A stretch of DNA of 64,000 nt from an uncultured Prochlorococcus sp. (lineage in GTDB: Bacteria; Cyanobacteriota; Cyanobacteriia; PCC-6307; Cyanobiaceae): assembly GCF_902536725.1 (NCBI RefSeq), contig NZ_CACAYO010000007.1, forward strand, positions 1 to 64,000. The letters are read 5' to 3'. The translations under genes and the position numbers were made by a program. Position 1 is the stretch's first letter. Every line of letters begins with the position of its first letter. The notes beneath the pieces are model-generated. The model did not search any database, had not been told where the DNA came from, and saw only the letters and a program-made list of their open reading frames with translations. Positions 45,470 through 55,549 of the stretch are shown here, one piece after another.

Positions 45470-47107
45470 ATGAATCAAGTTAGTGTAATTAATATCAATT
45501 CACCTTTTTTAGATCAAAAACCAGGTACCTCTGGATTAAGAAAAAGTACTTTAAAGTTTCAAGAAGAACATTATCTCGAAGTTTTTATAGAGGCAATCCT
45601 ACAATCATTAGAAGATTTAAAAGGTTCAACATTAGTAGTAGGTGGTGATGGCAGATATGGAAATATTGAAGCAATAGAAAAAATTGTCCAAATATGCATT
45701 GCTCATAAAGTTCAAAAGGTTATTGTTCCAAAATACGGTTTATTATCTACTCCTGCGACATCACATTTAATTAGAAAAGAAAAAGCTATTGGTGGAATTA
45801 TTCTCTCTGCAAGCCATAATCCTGGTGGGATTGATGGCGACTTTGGAGTGAAATTGAATATCTCTAATGGTGGCCCAGCTCCTGAGATAATTACTAATAA
45901 GATTTTCAAGGCTTCACAATTACTAACTAGTTATAAAATTTGTAAAATTCAATTACCTGATTTTAGTAAATATGGAACTTATCTTTACGACGAAACTACC
46001 TTAGAAATTATTGATGGATTAACAGATTATTCTAATTTGATGGAGAAAATTTTTGACTTTGATCAAATTAGTGATTTTTTAAAAAAAGACTTTTCGTTAA
46101 TCTTTGATGCAATGAATGCTGTTACAGGACCATATGCAAAAAATATTTTTGTTGAAAAAATGGGTCTTGCACATGATTGTGTCATGAATGGTAAACCATT
46201 AAAAGATTTTGGAGGTTTACATCCTGATCCTAATCTTACTTATGCATCTCACTTGGCTGATTTGTTATTAAATAAAAAATCTTATAGTTTTGGTGCTGCA
46301 TGCGATGGAGATGGAGATAGGAATATGATTTTAGGAAGTGGATGTTTTGTAAATCCTAGTGATAGCCTTGCAGTTATCACCGCTAACACAAAATGTGTCC
46401 CTGGTTATAAATATGGTATTACAGGTGTGGCACGATCCATGCCAACTAGCTCAGCGGTTGATAATGTTGCTCGAGCATTAAATATACCGTGTTTCGAGAC
46501 TCCTACTGGCTGGAAGTTTTTTGGAAATCTTTTAGATTCAAATTTAATTACTTTATGTGGAGAAGAAAGTTTTGGAACAGGTAGTAATCATGTGAGAGAG
46601 AAAGATGGATTATGGGCAGTTCTTTATTGGTTACAAGTTTTAGCTGAGAAAAAATGTTCGGTAAATGATTTGATGCAGAATCATTGGAAGCAATTTGGTA
46701 GGAATTATTATTCAAGACATGATTATGAGGCAATTCCCTCAAATATTGCTAATCAAATTTTTGGTAATCTAACTTCTATGCTCGAAAATTTAAAAGGAAG
46801 TAGTTTTGCTGGCCATTTAGTTAAAGTTGCAGATAACTTTTCATATTTAGACCCCGTTGATAATTCCATAAGTGAAAATCAAGGTTTAAGGTTGGTCCTT
46901 GATGATAATTCTCGAGTAATTGTACGCCTTTCTGGAACTGGAACTAAGGGTGCAACATTAAGACTTTACTTTGAGAAATTTTTCGATCCTCAACAGAATC
47001 TTTCGTTAAATCCTCAGATCGCTTTGAAACCTCTAATAAATGATTTAGATGCTTTATTAAATATTTCAAAACTTACTCAAATGAAAACTCCTACAGTAAT
47101 TACATAG
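45470..47107 (+). CDS. pgm: Phosphoglucomutase
   Basis: The 545-aa alpha-D-phosphohexomutase interconverts glucose 1- and 6-phosphate for glycogen and sugar nucleotide synthesis. The start SVININSPFLDQKPGTSGLRK, the phosphoserine loop ILSASHNPGG, the metal loop CDGDGDR and the sugar-binding loop CGEESFGTGS are all present. It has the longer eukaryote-like/bacterial PGM1 form. Confidence 0.95.
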   Translation: MNQVSVININSPFLDQKPGTSGLRKSTLKFQEEHYLEVFIEAILQSLEDLKGSTLVVGGDGRYGNIEAIEKIVQICIAHKVQKVIVPKYGLLSTPATSHLIRKEKAIGGIILSASHNPGGIDGDFGVKLNISNGGPAPEIITNKIFKASQLLTSYKICKIQLPDFSKYGTYLYDETTLEIIDGLTDYSNLMEKIFDFDQISDFLKKDFSLIFDAMNAVTGPYAKNIFVEKMGLAHDCVMNGKPLKDFGGLHPDPNLTYASHLADLLLNKKSYSFGAACDGDGDRNMILGSGCFVNPSDSLAVITANTKCVPGYKYGITGVARSMPTSSAVDNVARALNIPCFETPTGWKFFGNLLDSNLITLCGEESFGTGSNHVREKDGLWAVLYWLQVLAEKKCSVNDLMQNHWKQFGRNYYSRHDYEAIPSNIANQIFGNLTSMLENLKGSSFAGHLVKVADNFSYLDPVDNSISENQGLRLVLDDNSRVIVRLSGTGTKGATLRLYFEKFFDPQQNLSLNPQIALKPLINDLDALLNISKLTQMKTPTVIT

Positions 47108-47140
47108 AATTAAAAGTAATGATTTTTTGATTTTAATTAT

Positions 47141-48430
47141 ATGCATTCAGAAAATTTATTTACTAATTATTCTCAAATAGAAAATAATGCCCCTTTGGCA
47201 GATAAATTAAGACCAAAGAATTTGGAAGATTTTTTTGGACAACAACCAATTCTGAATGATAATTCGCTTTTAAGAAGTGCAATATTAAACGATAAGATTA
47301 GTAATTTTATTTTTTTTGGCCCTCCTGGTGTTGGGAAAACTACTCTAATTGAAATTATTTCATTTAATACGCGGTCAAAATTAATTAAGTTAAATGCAGT
47401 ATTATCAAGTGTTAAAGAATTACGAAGTGAAATCGCTAATGCAAAAGATAGATTAATAAATTCAAAAAGAAAAACAATTTTATTTATCGATGAGGTTCAT
47501 AGGTTTACAGCAGTTCAGCAAGATGCTTTATTACCTTCAATAGAAAATGGAACTATAACTTTTATTGGTGCTACAACTGAAAACCCTTTTTTTGCTGTTA
47601 ATAAAGCGCTTGTGAGCAGGTCTCGTATTTTTACATTACTTCCTTTAGCAGAAAATGATTTGCAGAAAATAATACAAAAAGTCATTACTCACTATTCAGA
47701 ACAAAAAGATTCAAAAAAGGTTTATTTAACTCAAGATGCTATAAGTCATTTAATTAAATTTTCTAGCGGAGATGCAAGAACATTAATCAATGCGTTAGAG
47801 ATGGCTATAGAAACAACTGCTGACAATAATACTAAAGAAATCAACATTAATCTCTCAATAGCAGAGGACGCACTTCAAAAGAAAAATATTATTTACGATA
47901 AAAATGGCCAAAATCATTACGATGTAATAAGTGCTTTTATAAAGTCCATAAGAGGTTCTGATCCAGATGCAACTTTATTCTGGCTTGCGAATATGCTGGA
48001 GGCTGGTGAAGATCCTAATTTTATTTTTAGAAGACTGCTTATATCTGCTAGTGAAGATATTGGAATAGCTGATCCTAATGCCATAGTTGTTGTACAATCC
48101 TGTTGTGATGCATTTGATAGAGTTGGTTTTCCAGAGGGGATATATTTTTTAACGCAGGCTTCTTTATATTTAGCTATGTCTCCAAAAAGTAATAGTGCGA
48201 AAAGTATTTTTAAAGCAATTGAAACAATTAAATCTACTAATGCTTTTGATGTTCCACTTCATTTAAAAAATAATTCTAATAATTACGTCAATCCTCATAA
48301 TTATCGAGGTAATTGGGTCGCGCAAGAATATCTTCCTAAATCTTTAAGAGGAATAAAAATATGGGAACCAAATAATAATGGATGGGAAAAAGCTCAATAT
48401 GAAGAACTACTTAGAAGAAAAGAAAACTAA
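47141..48430 (+). CDS. rarA: Replication-associated recombination protein RarA (MgsA) AAA ATPase
   Basis: The 429-aa AAA+ protein related to clamp loaders acts at stalled forks. Motifs are PLADKLRPKNLEDFFGQ at the N-terminus, Walker A GPPGVGKTT, Walker B ILFIDEVHRF and sensor 1 IGATTENPFF, followed by the C-terminal tetramerisation part with RGSDPDATLFWLANML and PHNYRGNWVAQEYLP. Complete. Confidence 0.93.
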   Translation: MHSENLFTNYSQIENNAPLADKLRPKNLEDFFGQQPILNDNSLLRSAILNDKISNFIFFGPPGVGKTTLIEIISFNTRSKLIKLNAVLSSVKELRSEIANAKDRLINSKRKTILFIDEVHRFTAVQQDALLPSIENGTITFIGATTENPFFAVNKALVSRSRIFTLLPLAENDLQKIIQKVITHYSEQKDSKKVYLTQDAISHLIKFSSGDARTLINALEMAIETTADNNTKEININLSIAEDALQKKNIIYDKNGQNHYDVISAFIKSIRGSDPDATLFWLANMLEAGEDPNFIFRRLLISASEDIGIADPNAIVVVQSCCDAFDRVGFPEGIYFLTQASLYLAMSPKSNSAKSIFKAIETIKSTNAFDVPLHLKNNSNNYVNPHNYRGNWVAQEYLPKSLRGIKIWEPNNNGWEKAQYEELLRRKEN

Positions 48431-49083
48431 AAACTTTTTGAATAACAAATAATCTCAGGATTAAAAGAAGTTTTTTGTTCGTATGCTAAAGCGATAGTCC
48501 AATTATGGAAGTTAATCTGTGAATAATGTAAATGTATGTTTTTCTTCTTATGAATTAACTCTTTTGGCTTTTCAAAAAATTGCCAATGGTTAATGTCTTT
48601 AGCTAATTTTCCATGATCCCATTTTATAGCAGCTTCAACAGCACACCATTGATTTAATATCATATTTTTTGTTAAATAATTATTATGGTTTGATTTATTG
48701 GTATGAAAAAAATATTTTTCTGCAAATTTTATATGGTTAAAATCTCTATCTGTTCTTTCAATATCAATCCCTATTTTGCTTTTATGCCAGACTATAGCAA
48801 TAGCATCTTTACAATGACTTAAACTTATATTTCCCATGCCAGAGGGTAAACTTGGAGGCTCTCCAGGATTTGCGTTAATTTGAATTTCTAGGGGATCTAA
48901 ATCAAAAAGTGTTGAAAGTGATTGTCGCAAATAAGCTCTTGTTTCTAAAAAAATCTTTGATCTTGAATTTGTTAGATTTTTTGCAATTTTAATTTCTTCT
49001 ACCGTTGCGACATCTTGCAAACCTTTAATCTCATAAAACCAAATTTTTGGTATTTTATATTCATACTCATTTAATAATTTCAA
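48427..49083 (-). CDS. 4'-phosphopantetheinyl transferase, Sfp type
   Basis: The 218-aa enzyme loads the phosphopantetheine arm of CoA onto acyl carrier domains. Motifs are NISLSHCKDAIAIVW, GIDIERTDRD (Mg-binding D and E) and the helix WCAVEAAIKWDHG, where the usual Lys of W-x-x-K-E-A is Val. Start TTG at 49083, the same base on which the bcp ATG begins on the other strand. The stop overlaps the rarA stop region by 4 bp. Confidence 0.85.
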   Translation of the reverse strand: MKLLNEYEYKIPKIWFYEIKGLQDVATVEEIKIAKNLTNSRSKIFLETRAYLRQSLSTLFDLDPLEIQINANPGEPPSLPSGMGNISLSHCKDAIAIVWHKSKIGIDIERTDRDFNHIKFAEKYFFHTNKSNHNNYLTKNMILNQWCAVEAAIKWDHGKLAKDINHWQFFEKPKELIHKKKNIHLHYSQINFHNWTIALAYEQKTSFNPEIICYSKSF

Positions 49084-49550
49084 TGGCTCTTAAGGTTGGC
49101 GACAAAGCACCAGAATTTAAATTAAAAGATTCTTTTGAGAAAGATGTTTCTCTTAGTGATTTTAAAGGTAAAAGAATAATACTATATTTTTATCCAAAAG
49201 ATAATACTCCAGGATGTACTAAAGAGGCCTGTAATTTTAAAGAGAATTGGGATTTACTCCAAAAAAATAATATCGTTGTGCTTGGTATTAGTAAAGACAA
49301 TGCAAATTCTCATCAGAAGTTTATAGAAAAATTTAATTTACCTTTTATTCTTTTAACTGATCCTGAACCTTTTAAAGTTTCTTCTGACTACGATAGCTAT
49401 GGGCTTAAAAAATTTATGGGAAAAGAATATATGGGAATGATGAGAAATACTTTTTTGATCGATTCTGACGGTAACATTGAAAAAATTTACTTAAAGGTAA
49501 AAGCAGCAATAATGGCTGATCATATAATTGCAGACCTTGGGTTAAGCTAA
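49083..49550 (+). CDS. bcp: Thioredoxin-dependent peroxiredoxin, Bcp/PrxQ type
   Basis: The 155-aa atypical 2-Cys peroxiredoxin reduces hydroperoxides. Peroxidatic C45 and resolving C50 are in TPGCTKEAC, the PrxQ spacing, with an LYFYPKD strand before. I chose ATG 49083 for the normal length; an upstream start at 49047 lies within the opposite PPTase gene. The 3' end overlaps coaX by 9 bp. Confidence 0.95.
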   Translation: MALKVGDKAPEFKLKDSFEKDVSLSDFKGKRIILYFYPKDNTPGCTKEACNFKENWDLLQKNNIVVLGISKDNANSHQKFIEKFNLPFILLTDPEPFKVSSDYDSYGLKKFMGKEYMGMMRNTFLIDSDGNIEKIYLKVKAAIMADHIIADLGLS

Positions 49551-50237
49551 TTTTTTTAAGGACAGGTAGTGAATTATCATCCCTTCCATCACTAAATTAG
49601 GAGCATTGATAATATTCCCTTTCTCAGTCTTTAGAGATTTTGTGAGTAATTTAGAGTCTCCTCCACAGATTATTAAAATATCCTTTTCAGGATTAAATAA
49701 ACTATTAATCACGCCAGTAAGAGAGTTGATTACTCCTTTTAAGATTGCTTCCTCAGTATTAATTAAAAAATCTTTATTCGGAATATCATATTCTTTGGGA
49801 ACTTTAAGATTTTTTGTATTTTGTTCCATTGATTTTAATTGAGTTAGAAGACCTGGAAGAAGTTGACCTCCAATAATAGATCTATTTGAATTCAATTTTG
49901 TTATTGATAATATTGTTCCAAAATCCGCAATTAGCAAATCTTTTTGAAAAGGGTTTTCAATAATTTTTAAAGCTGCAATACAGGCAAGAGCTCTATCGAC
50001 TCCAAAATAATCAGGAAGATTTGACAACTGAATATCTTTAGTTTTTATTTCATTTTCTTTTTTCAGCAAAAAATTAGGTTGTTTTCCTACAGAAGCCCAA
50101 ATTAATTGATCAAGATTTATATTTTCGGGAACTTTTTGCTCTTTTTTGGTATGAAAGAATTTAGCTTGATTTTTAGAATATTTTGCCCAATGAAGCCTAC
50201 TATTGCCTACTAGTAAAAAGTTTATATCTGAGACCAT
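49542..50237 (-). CDS. coaX: Type III pantothenate kinase
   Basis: The 231-aa ASKHA-fold kinase does the first step of CoA synthesis. Motifs are FLLVGNSRLHWAKY (phosphate 1), the LPDYFGVDRALACIAA segment, LLIADFGTILSITKLN (phosphate 2 with Asp) and GGQLLPGLLTQLKSM. Slightly short for CoaX. It lies 15 bp after cysH on the same strand. Confidence 0.85.
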   Translation of the reverse strand: MVSDINFLLVGNSRLHWAKYSKNQAKFFHTKKEQKVPENINLDQLIWASVGKQPNFLLKKENEIKTKDIQLSNLPDYFGVDRALACIAALKIIENPFQKDLLIADFGTILSITKLNSNRSIIGGQLLPGLLTQLKSMEQNTKNLKVPKEYDIPNKDFLINTEEAILKGVINSLTGVINSLFNPEKDILIICGGDSKLLTKSLKTEKGNIINAPNLVMEGMIIHYLSLKKLA

Positions 50238-50252
50238 TTTTATATGATCAAT

Positions 50253-50975
50253 TTAATTATTTGTGTGTATTCCACATTCTTGTTTAATCCCTCCAAATCT
50301 TGTATCTCTGCCTTTTGTTTCGATACCATCGGGACCGCTTGAATGCCAATCACCTACAGAAGAATATCCTTTGATAAAAAGTGGATGGGCAGGTAAATTA
50401 TTCTCTTCCATATAGTAAAAAATATCTTTATTTGTCCAATTTAATAAAGGTCTTAGAGAAAGTCTTTGACGAATTACATCTAGGAATTTCATTTTGGTTC
50501 TATTTTCTGTTTGACTTGATCTAACACCGCTTGCCCAGCAGGAAATATTATATTTTTCTAGAGCATTTTCTAAAGGTTTTATCTTTCTTAACTCATGATA
50601 TTTATCTAAATCACTCTCTTTATTTGTTTCCCAAAGTTTTCCATATTTAGCTTCCATTCTTGCAGGAGATAATTCACTTTGTAGAACTTCTACTTCTAAG
50701 GATAAATCTTCAATAAGTTTTTCAGCGTACTGGTATGTTTCTAGAGGTAGGTAACCTGTATCTATCCAAAATATTTTGATTTTTTTTTGTAAACATAATT
50801 TATTGACAATACTTAAAAGGACAGATGACTGTATACCAAAACTTGTTGTGATGGCAAATTGGTTATTAAACTTTTCATAACCCCATTTAAGAATTTCATG
50901 GGGCTTCATATCTACTAGCTCTTGATTGTATTTCCTTAAGTTAGTTTGAATATCTTTCTGGATGTTTTCAATCAT
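50253..50975 (-). CDS. cysH: Phosphoadenylyl-sulfate (PAPS/APS) reductase
   Basis: The 240-aa assimilatory reductase makes sulfite. Motifs are FAITTSFGIQSSVLLS (PP-loop), IFWIDTGYLPLETY, the RPLLNWTNKDIFYYMEENNLPAHPL segment and the catalytic Cys C234 in ECGIH near the C-terminus. The paired CC motif for a 4Fe-4S cluster is not seen, favouring PAPS over APS as substrate. It is first of the cysH-coaX pair. Confidence 0.93.
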   Translation of the reverse strand: MIENIQKDIQTNLRKYNQELVDMKPHEILKWGYEKFNNQFAITTSFGIQSSVLLSIVNKLCLQKKIKIFWIDTGYLPLETYQYAEKLIEDLSLEVEVLQSELSPARMEAKYGKLWETNKESDLDKYHELRKIKPLENALEKYNISCWASGVRSSQTENRTKMKFLDVIRQRLSLRPLLNWTNKDIFYYMEENNLPAHPLFIKGYSSVGDWHSSGPDGIETKGRDTRFGGIKQECGIHTNN

Positions 50976-51070
50976 TCTTCAATTTGGTAATGAGTTCAAT
51001 GTTATTTCACTCAATTTAAAAATTATTCGTATAGTTTAATAATACATTTACGCATAACAATATTTCTCAG

Positions 51071-52264
51071 ATGAAATCAATACACAAACCAATAGTAATA
51101 GTTGGGGCAGGTTTTGCGGGTATGACATTTGCTTTAAATCTAAAGAAACTTAATCCTTCTATACCAATTCTTGTAGTTGATTCTGAAACTAACTTCATAT
51201 TTAAACCTTTAATGTACGAAGTTTTGAGTAAAGAAATTAGAAGTTGGGAAGCTACCCCAAAATTTGCAAATATTTTTTCTGATGCGGGTATAACTTTTTT
51301 AAGGAATTGTTTAACTAAGATTTCCATCAAAGAAAATATTCTTGAATTTAGTGACGATTTAAAATTAAGTTATCAGTATCTTGTTATCTGTACAGGATCT
51401 ATCCCAAATAGTTTTTCAGTAAAAGGTGTAAATGAAAATTGCTATTTTTTCAATGATTTTCAAGATTTAAAGGAATTAAATTCTTTTTTAAAGAAATCAC
51501 AGGAAACTGCATTTCATAAAAAGTTATTCATAGTTGGAGGGGGCCCCTCTGGCATCGAATTGGCATGCAAAATTAAAGATATGTTTACAGACAAATTTGA
51601 AATTAATGTCGTAGAAAAATCAAATGAGATCCTTAATAAAAATAAAATTTTTAATAGGGAACAAGCAGAGAAAGCATTAGAAAAAAGAAAGATCAAAGTT
51701 CTTTTGAATTCCACAGTTAAAGAAGTCTCTGAAACTAGAATTACTATTTCTAGTGAAGTTGGAATAACTTCTTTGGATAAAGATATTGTTATTTGGACTG
51801 CGGGCGTTAAACCTAATTTGTCTTATTTAGAAACTGATGAAATAACAAAAAAATTTGGACGAATTTTAGTTAATAAAAATTTGCAAATAGAAAGCCATAA
51901 AAACTGTTTTGCTATTGGCGATATTTCAGTTATTGAGGGAATGGAGGATTTACCAATAACTGCTCAGGTCGCTATGCAGGAAGGAAATCATCTGGCTAAT
52001 AATTTACAACTTTTAATCCAAGGCAAGGATCCTTTACCATTTGAATTTAAAGACAATGGTGAAATGATTAGCTTAGGAATAGGCGAAGCTTCAATTTCTG
52101 GGCTAGGTTTTACTTTATCTGGGAAATTGGCTTTTGAGGCAAGAAGAATTATATATGCTTCCAAGTTGCCTGATATTACGGAAATCTTAAAATCTGCATC
52201 ATCATGGATATTCCAAAAAAAATCAATTTTTAAAAAGTTTCTCAAAAAAGATAATTCCGATTAA
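51071..52264 (+). CDS. ndb: Type II NAD(P)H dehydrogenase-like flavoprotein
   Basis: The 397-aa two-dinucleotide-binding flavoprotein has an FAD motif VIVGAGFAGMTFALNL (residues 9-24), a second GxGxxG for NAD(P)H in LFIVGGGPSGIELACKI (about 154-170) and a C-terminal FAD segment NCFAIGDISVIEG. NDH-2 enzymes oxidise NAD(P)H and reduce quinone without proton pumping, at thylakoid or plasma membrane. Substrate preference cannot be read off. Confidence 0.85.
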   Translation: MKSIHKPIVIVGAGFAGMTFALNLKKLNPSIPILVVDSETNFIFKPLMYEVLSKEIRSWEATPKFANIFSDAGITFLRNCLTKISIKENILEFSDDLKLSYQYLVICTGSIPNSFSVKGVNENCYFFNDFQDLKELNSFLKKSQETAFHKKLFIVGGGPSGIELACKIKDMFTDKFEINVVEKSNEILNKNKIFNREQAEKALEKRKIKVLLNSTVKEVSETRITISSEVGITSLDKDIVIWTAGVKPNLSYLETDEITKKFGRILVNKNLQIESHKNCFAIGDISVIEGMEDLPITAQVAMQEGNHLANNLQLLIQGKDPLPFEFKDNGEMISLGIGEASISGLGFTLSGKLAFEARRIIYASKLPDITEILKSASSWIFQKKSIFKKFLKKDNSD

Positions 52265-52313
52265 ACTTTTTTGAAATATTGTTTTTGGGTATATTGAGTT
52301 AAATAAGTTTCGT

Positions 52314-54122
52314 ATGAATTACATTGCAGTAGTTAGTAATAATTTTGATGCGTTAATAACGGTAATTGTTTTAATAATGTCAATAATTTTGTTTATTAAA
52401 AATACTTTCGCACCAGAATTGACTGGTTTGTTATGTGTTGGAATATTTATAGTTACAGGGGTTCTTTCTCCTGAGAAAGCTTTAGCTGGATTTGGTAGCC
52501 CATCCTTAATTACCCTTATGGGTTTATTTGCAGTTTCTTCTGCATTATTTAAAAGTGGTGCCCTAGACAGAGTAAGAGAATTGATTTCTTCTGAAAGTAT
52601 TAGAACGCCAAGGAAATTAATTTCTTTAATAACTTTTTTGATTGCTCCAATATCTGGAATTGTGCCTAATACTCCAGTAGTAGCATCTTTGTTACCTCTA
52701 ATAGAAGGTTGGTGCGAGCGGAGAAATATATCACCATCAAAAGTTTTGTTACCTCTTTCTTTTGCTACTTTACTTGGTGGAACTCTGACATTATTGGGTA
52801 GCTCAGTAAATCTTCTTGTAAGTGATATTAGTCAACAATTAGGTTATGGAGCTTTGGAATTATTTAGTTTGACTTCAATCGGAATTCCCGTATGGCTTAT
52901 AGGTACAACCTATATGATTCTAGTTTCCGATATTCTCTTGCCAGATAGAGGGAAAGATAAGGAGTTTATTAAACATGGAGATATGAATATATACTTTACT
53001 GAAGTTACTATTCCCTCTACTTCAGAATTAGTTGGACAATCTGTCAGAAATAGTAGATTGCAAAGAAGATTTGATGTTGATGTTCTGGAATTGCAACGAA
53101 ATGGAAAAGTTATTCTCCCTCCTTTGGCTGATAGAAAGATTGAACCGGATGATAGGTTAATAATCCGCGTTACGAGGGCAGACTTATTTAGGCTTCAGCA
53201 GGAACATACCATTCTACTAGGCGAGAATAAAACATCTTTCGATGGAGCTAATTTTTTTTCAGATGATGAGGGTACTAAGACCTTTGAAGCGCTTTTGCCA
53301 GCTGGCTCAACTCTAGCTGGTGCAAGTTTGAGAGAATTAAGATTTAGGCAGCGTCATAATGCAACAGTTTTGGCGCTAAGAAGAGGTCAACAAACTGTTC
53401 AGGAGAGATTAGGTCAAGCTGTATTAAGGGCTGGAGATGTATTATTATTGCAAGCACCTTTAGATTCAATAAGAGGTTTGCAAGCTAGTAATGATTTGCT
53501 TATTTTAGATCAATTCGATGATGATTTACCTTTCTTGATAAAAAAACCAATATCGATTGCAATTGCAATAGGAATGGTGGTGTTGCCTTCGGTTTCTAAT
53601 ATTCCATTAGTAGGTTCAGTCCTTTTAGCAGTCATTGCCATGGTTGCTTGTGGATGTTTAAGACCTGCAGAGATACAAAAATCAATTCGGTTAGACGTTA
53701 TTTTGTTATTGGGATCTTTATCATGCTTTAGTGTGGCTATGCAAGTAACAGGATTAGCAGATTTAATTGCAGTTAATCTTAACTTTGCCCTTAATGGAAT
53801 ACCTCTGTACTTTGCACTAGTTGTAATTTTTGTATCGACAGTCATTCTTACACAATTTATAAGTAACGCTGCTTCAGTTGCTTTGATTTTGCCTGTTGCT
53901 ATTGAATTCTCAAATGTTTTAGGTATTTCACCAAGCGCTTTAATAATGCTTGTTTTATTTGGTGCTAGTCAATCTTTCTTGACTCCAATGGGTTATCAAA
54001 CAAATTTAATGGTTTATGGTCCTGGAAGATACAGATTTTTTGATATCGCAAAATACGGAGCTGGATTAACACTTATAATGTCATTTACAGTGCCAGCATT
54101 GATAATTTTAAATTACGGATAA
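52314..54122 (+). CDS. SLC13/DASS-family transporter with two RCK_C domains
   Basis: The 602-aa protein has two membrane halves (about 1-205 and 405-602, about 10-12 helices) enclosing two TrkA-C/RCK_C domains (about 225-300 and 315-395; segments VPSTSELVGQSVRNSRL-like and LLPAGSTLAGASLRELRF). The helix-end motif FISNAASVALILPVAIEFS is the SNT anion/Na+ motif of DASS transporters (sodium-coupled sulfate or dicarboxylate). It precedes trkH and trkA by 5 bp; probably one operon. Substrate unproven. Confidence 0.82.
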   Translation: MNYIAVVSNNFDALITVIVLIMSIILFIKNTFAPELTGLLCVGIFIVTGVLSPEKALAGFGSPSLITLMGLFAVSSALFKSGALDRVRELISSESIRTPRKLISLITFLIAPISGIVPNTPVVASLLPLIEGWCERRNISPSKVLLPLSFATLLGGTLTLLGSSVNLLVSDISQQLGYGALELFSLTSIGIPVWLIGTTYMILVSDILLPDRGKDKEFIKHGDMNIYFTEVTIPSTSELVGQSVRNSRLQRRFDVDVLELQRNGKVILPPLADRKIEPDDRLIIRVTRADLFRLQQEHTILLGENKTSFDGANFFSDDEGTKTFEALLPAGSTLAGASLRELRFRQRHNATVLALRRGQQTVQERLGQAVLRAGDVLLLQAPLDSIRGLQASNDLLILDQFDDDLPFLIKKPISIAIAIGMVVLPSVSNIPLVGSVLLAVIAMVACGCLRPAEIQKSIRLDVILLLGSLSCFSVAMQVTGLADLIAVNLNFALNGIPLYFALVVIFVSTVILTQFISNAASVALILPVAIEFSNVLGISPSALIMLVLFGASQSFLTPMGYQTNLMVYGPGRYRFFDIAKYGAGLTLIMSFTVPALIILNYG

Positions 54123-54127
54123 ATAAT

Positions 54128-55531
54128 GTGAAATTAACAAGTACTTTTTATAAGTTAAAGGATGCTTACAAAAAGCTCTCTGTACCTCAATTTACTATTG
54201 TTACAGGCTTGTTTGTTATTTGTTTTGGAACTTTAATTTTGAGTTCTCCATTATGCTCATCTTCAAAGGTTGGTTTGTGGGAAGCATTTTTTACATCTAC
54301 TTCAGCTATAACCGTTACTGGCTTAACCATAATAGATATTGGAGTTGATTTAAATTTCTTTGGCCAAGTTTGCTTGGCTTTTATGCTTTTATCAGGTGGT
54401 CTAGGATTAATGGCTATTACGACATTTTTACAAGGATTTGTTGTAAAGGGAACAAAGCTTAGGACTAGATTAGACAAAGGAAAGACTCTAGATGAATTTG
54501 GAGTTGGAGGAATTGGTCGAACTTTTCAAAGCATTGCAATTACTGCGATAAGTATCATATCTTTAGGCGCAATTGTTTTATATATTTTTGGTTTTGTAGA
54601 CATTCAAAATAATTGGGAAAGACTTTGGTCATCGATTTTTCACAGCATCTCTGCATATAACAATGCAGGTTTTTCGCTAAGGTCCAATAGTATCCAAGAC
54701 TATAGAACAAGTTATTTAGTTAATAGTGTTTTTATTTTTCTAATTATTATGGGTGGATTGGGATGGCGGGTTATTGATGATATTTGGAGTAATAAAAAAA
54801 GTCTTTCTTATAAAAAATTAAGCCTTCATTCCAGACTAGTCATTAGGACAAGTTTGTCTTTAATAGTGTTCGGATCATTAGGATTCTTTATCACTGAATC
54901 ATTGCTAAATAGTCAATTTTTTAATGATTTGAATTTTTTTGAACGGTTATTGTCATCAATCTTTGAAACGGTGAGTGCAAGAACTGCAGGCTTTACAAAT
55001 TACCCAATATCATTGAACTCTATATCAGATACTGGCCTATTATTATTAATGACTCTGATGTTTATTGGAGCAAGTACCGGAGGAACTGGTGGAGGTATAA
55101 AAACAACTACATTTATTGCTTTAATGGCTGCAACTAGATCGACATTAAGAGGTCAAAAAGATGTAATTATTAGCAATAGATTAATTTCAGATAAAGTTAT
55201 TCTAAAGGCAGTTGGAATTACAGTTGGATCTTTGCTTTTTGTTCTTTTAATGGCAATGCTGCTAAGTACAACTAACACGTTTGTTAAGAAAGAATCTTTC
55301 ACATTCTTAGAAATTCTGTTTACTTGCATATCTGCATTTGCAACTGTTGGTTTTGATATTGGTTTAACTGCAAAATTAAATCATTTCGGCCAATTTATTC
55401 TTATTGTCGGAATGTTTGTTGGGAGACTTGGTATCCTTTTGCTTTTAAGTGCACTTTGGCAGGCTCTTTATAAGAGTAGAATAGATAGACAAAAGAGAAT
55501 TGGCTATCCTAGGGCTGATCTTTATGTTTAG
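54128..55531 (+). CDS. ktrB: Potassium uptake protein TrkH/KtrB
   Basis: The 467-aa K+ channel-like transporter has four M1-P-M2 repeats; the pore-loop glycines are in TSAITVTGLTI, SISAYNNAGFSL, TVSARTAGFT and SAFATVGFDIGL. The segment IGASTGGTGGGIKTTT is the inter-domain signature. It starts at GTG 54128, 5 bp after the DASS gene, and is followed by the TrkA subunit at 55550. Confidence 0.92.
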   Translation: MKLTSTFYKLKDAYKKLSVPQFTIVTGLFVICFGTLILSSPLCSSSKVGLWEAFFTSTSAITVTGLTIIDIGVDLNFFGQVCLAFMLLSGGLGLMAITTFLQGFVVKGTKLRTRLDKGKTLDEFGVGGIGRTFQSIAITAISIISLGAIVLYIFGFVDIQNNWERLWSSIFHSISAYNNAGFSLRSNSIQDYRTSYLVNSVFIFLIIMGGLGWRVIDDIWSNKKSLSYKKLSLHSRLVIRTSLSLIVFGSLGFFITESLLNSQFFNDLNFFERLLSSIFETVSARTAGFTNYPISLNSISDTGLLLLMTLMFIGASTGGTGGGIKTTTFIALMAATRSTLRGQKDVIISNRLISDKVILKAVGITVGSLLFVLLMAMLLSTTNTFVKKESFTFLEILFTCISAFATVGFDIGLTAKLNHFGQFILIVGMFVGRLGILLLLSALWQALYKSRIDRQKRIGYPRADLYV

Positions 55532-55549
55532 GTTTGACTGATTTTTATT

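Noticed and set aside
53510..53845. 111-aa minus-strand frame opposite the SLC13 gene
   Set aside because: Antisense to membrane helices of a clear transporter; composition typical of a shadow frame.
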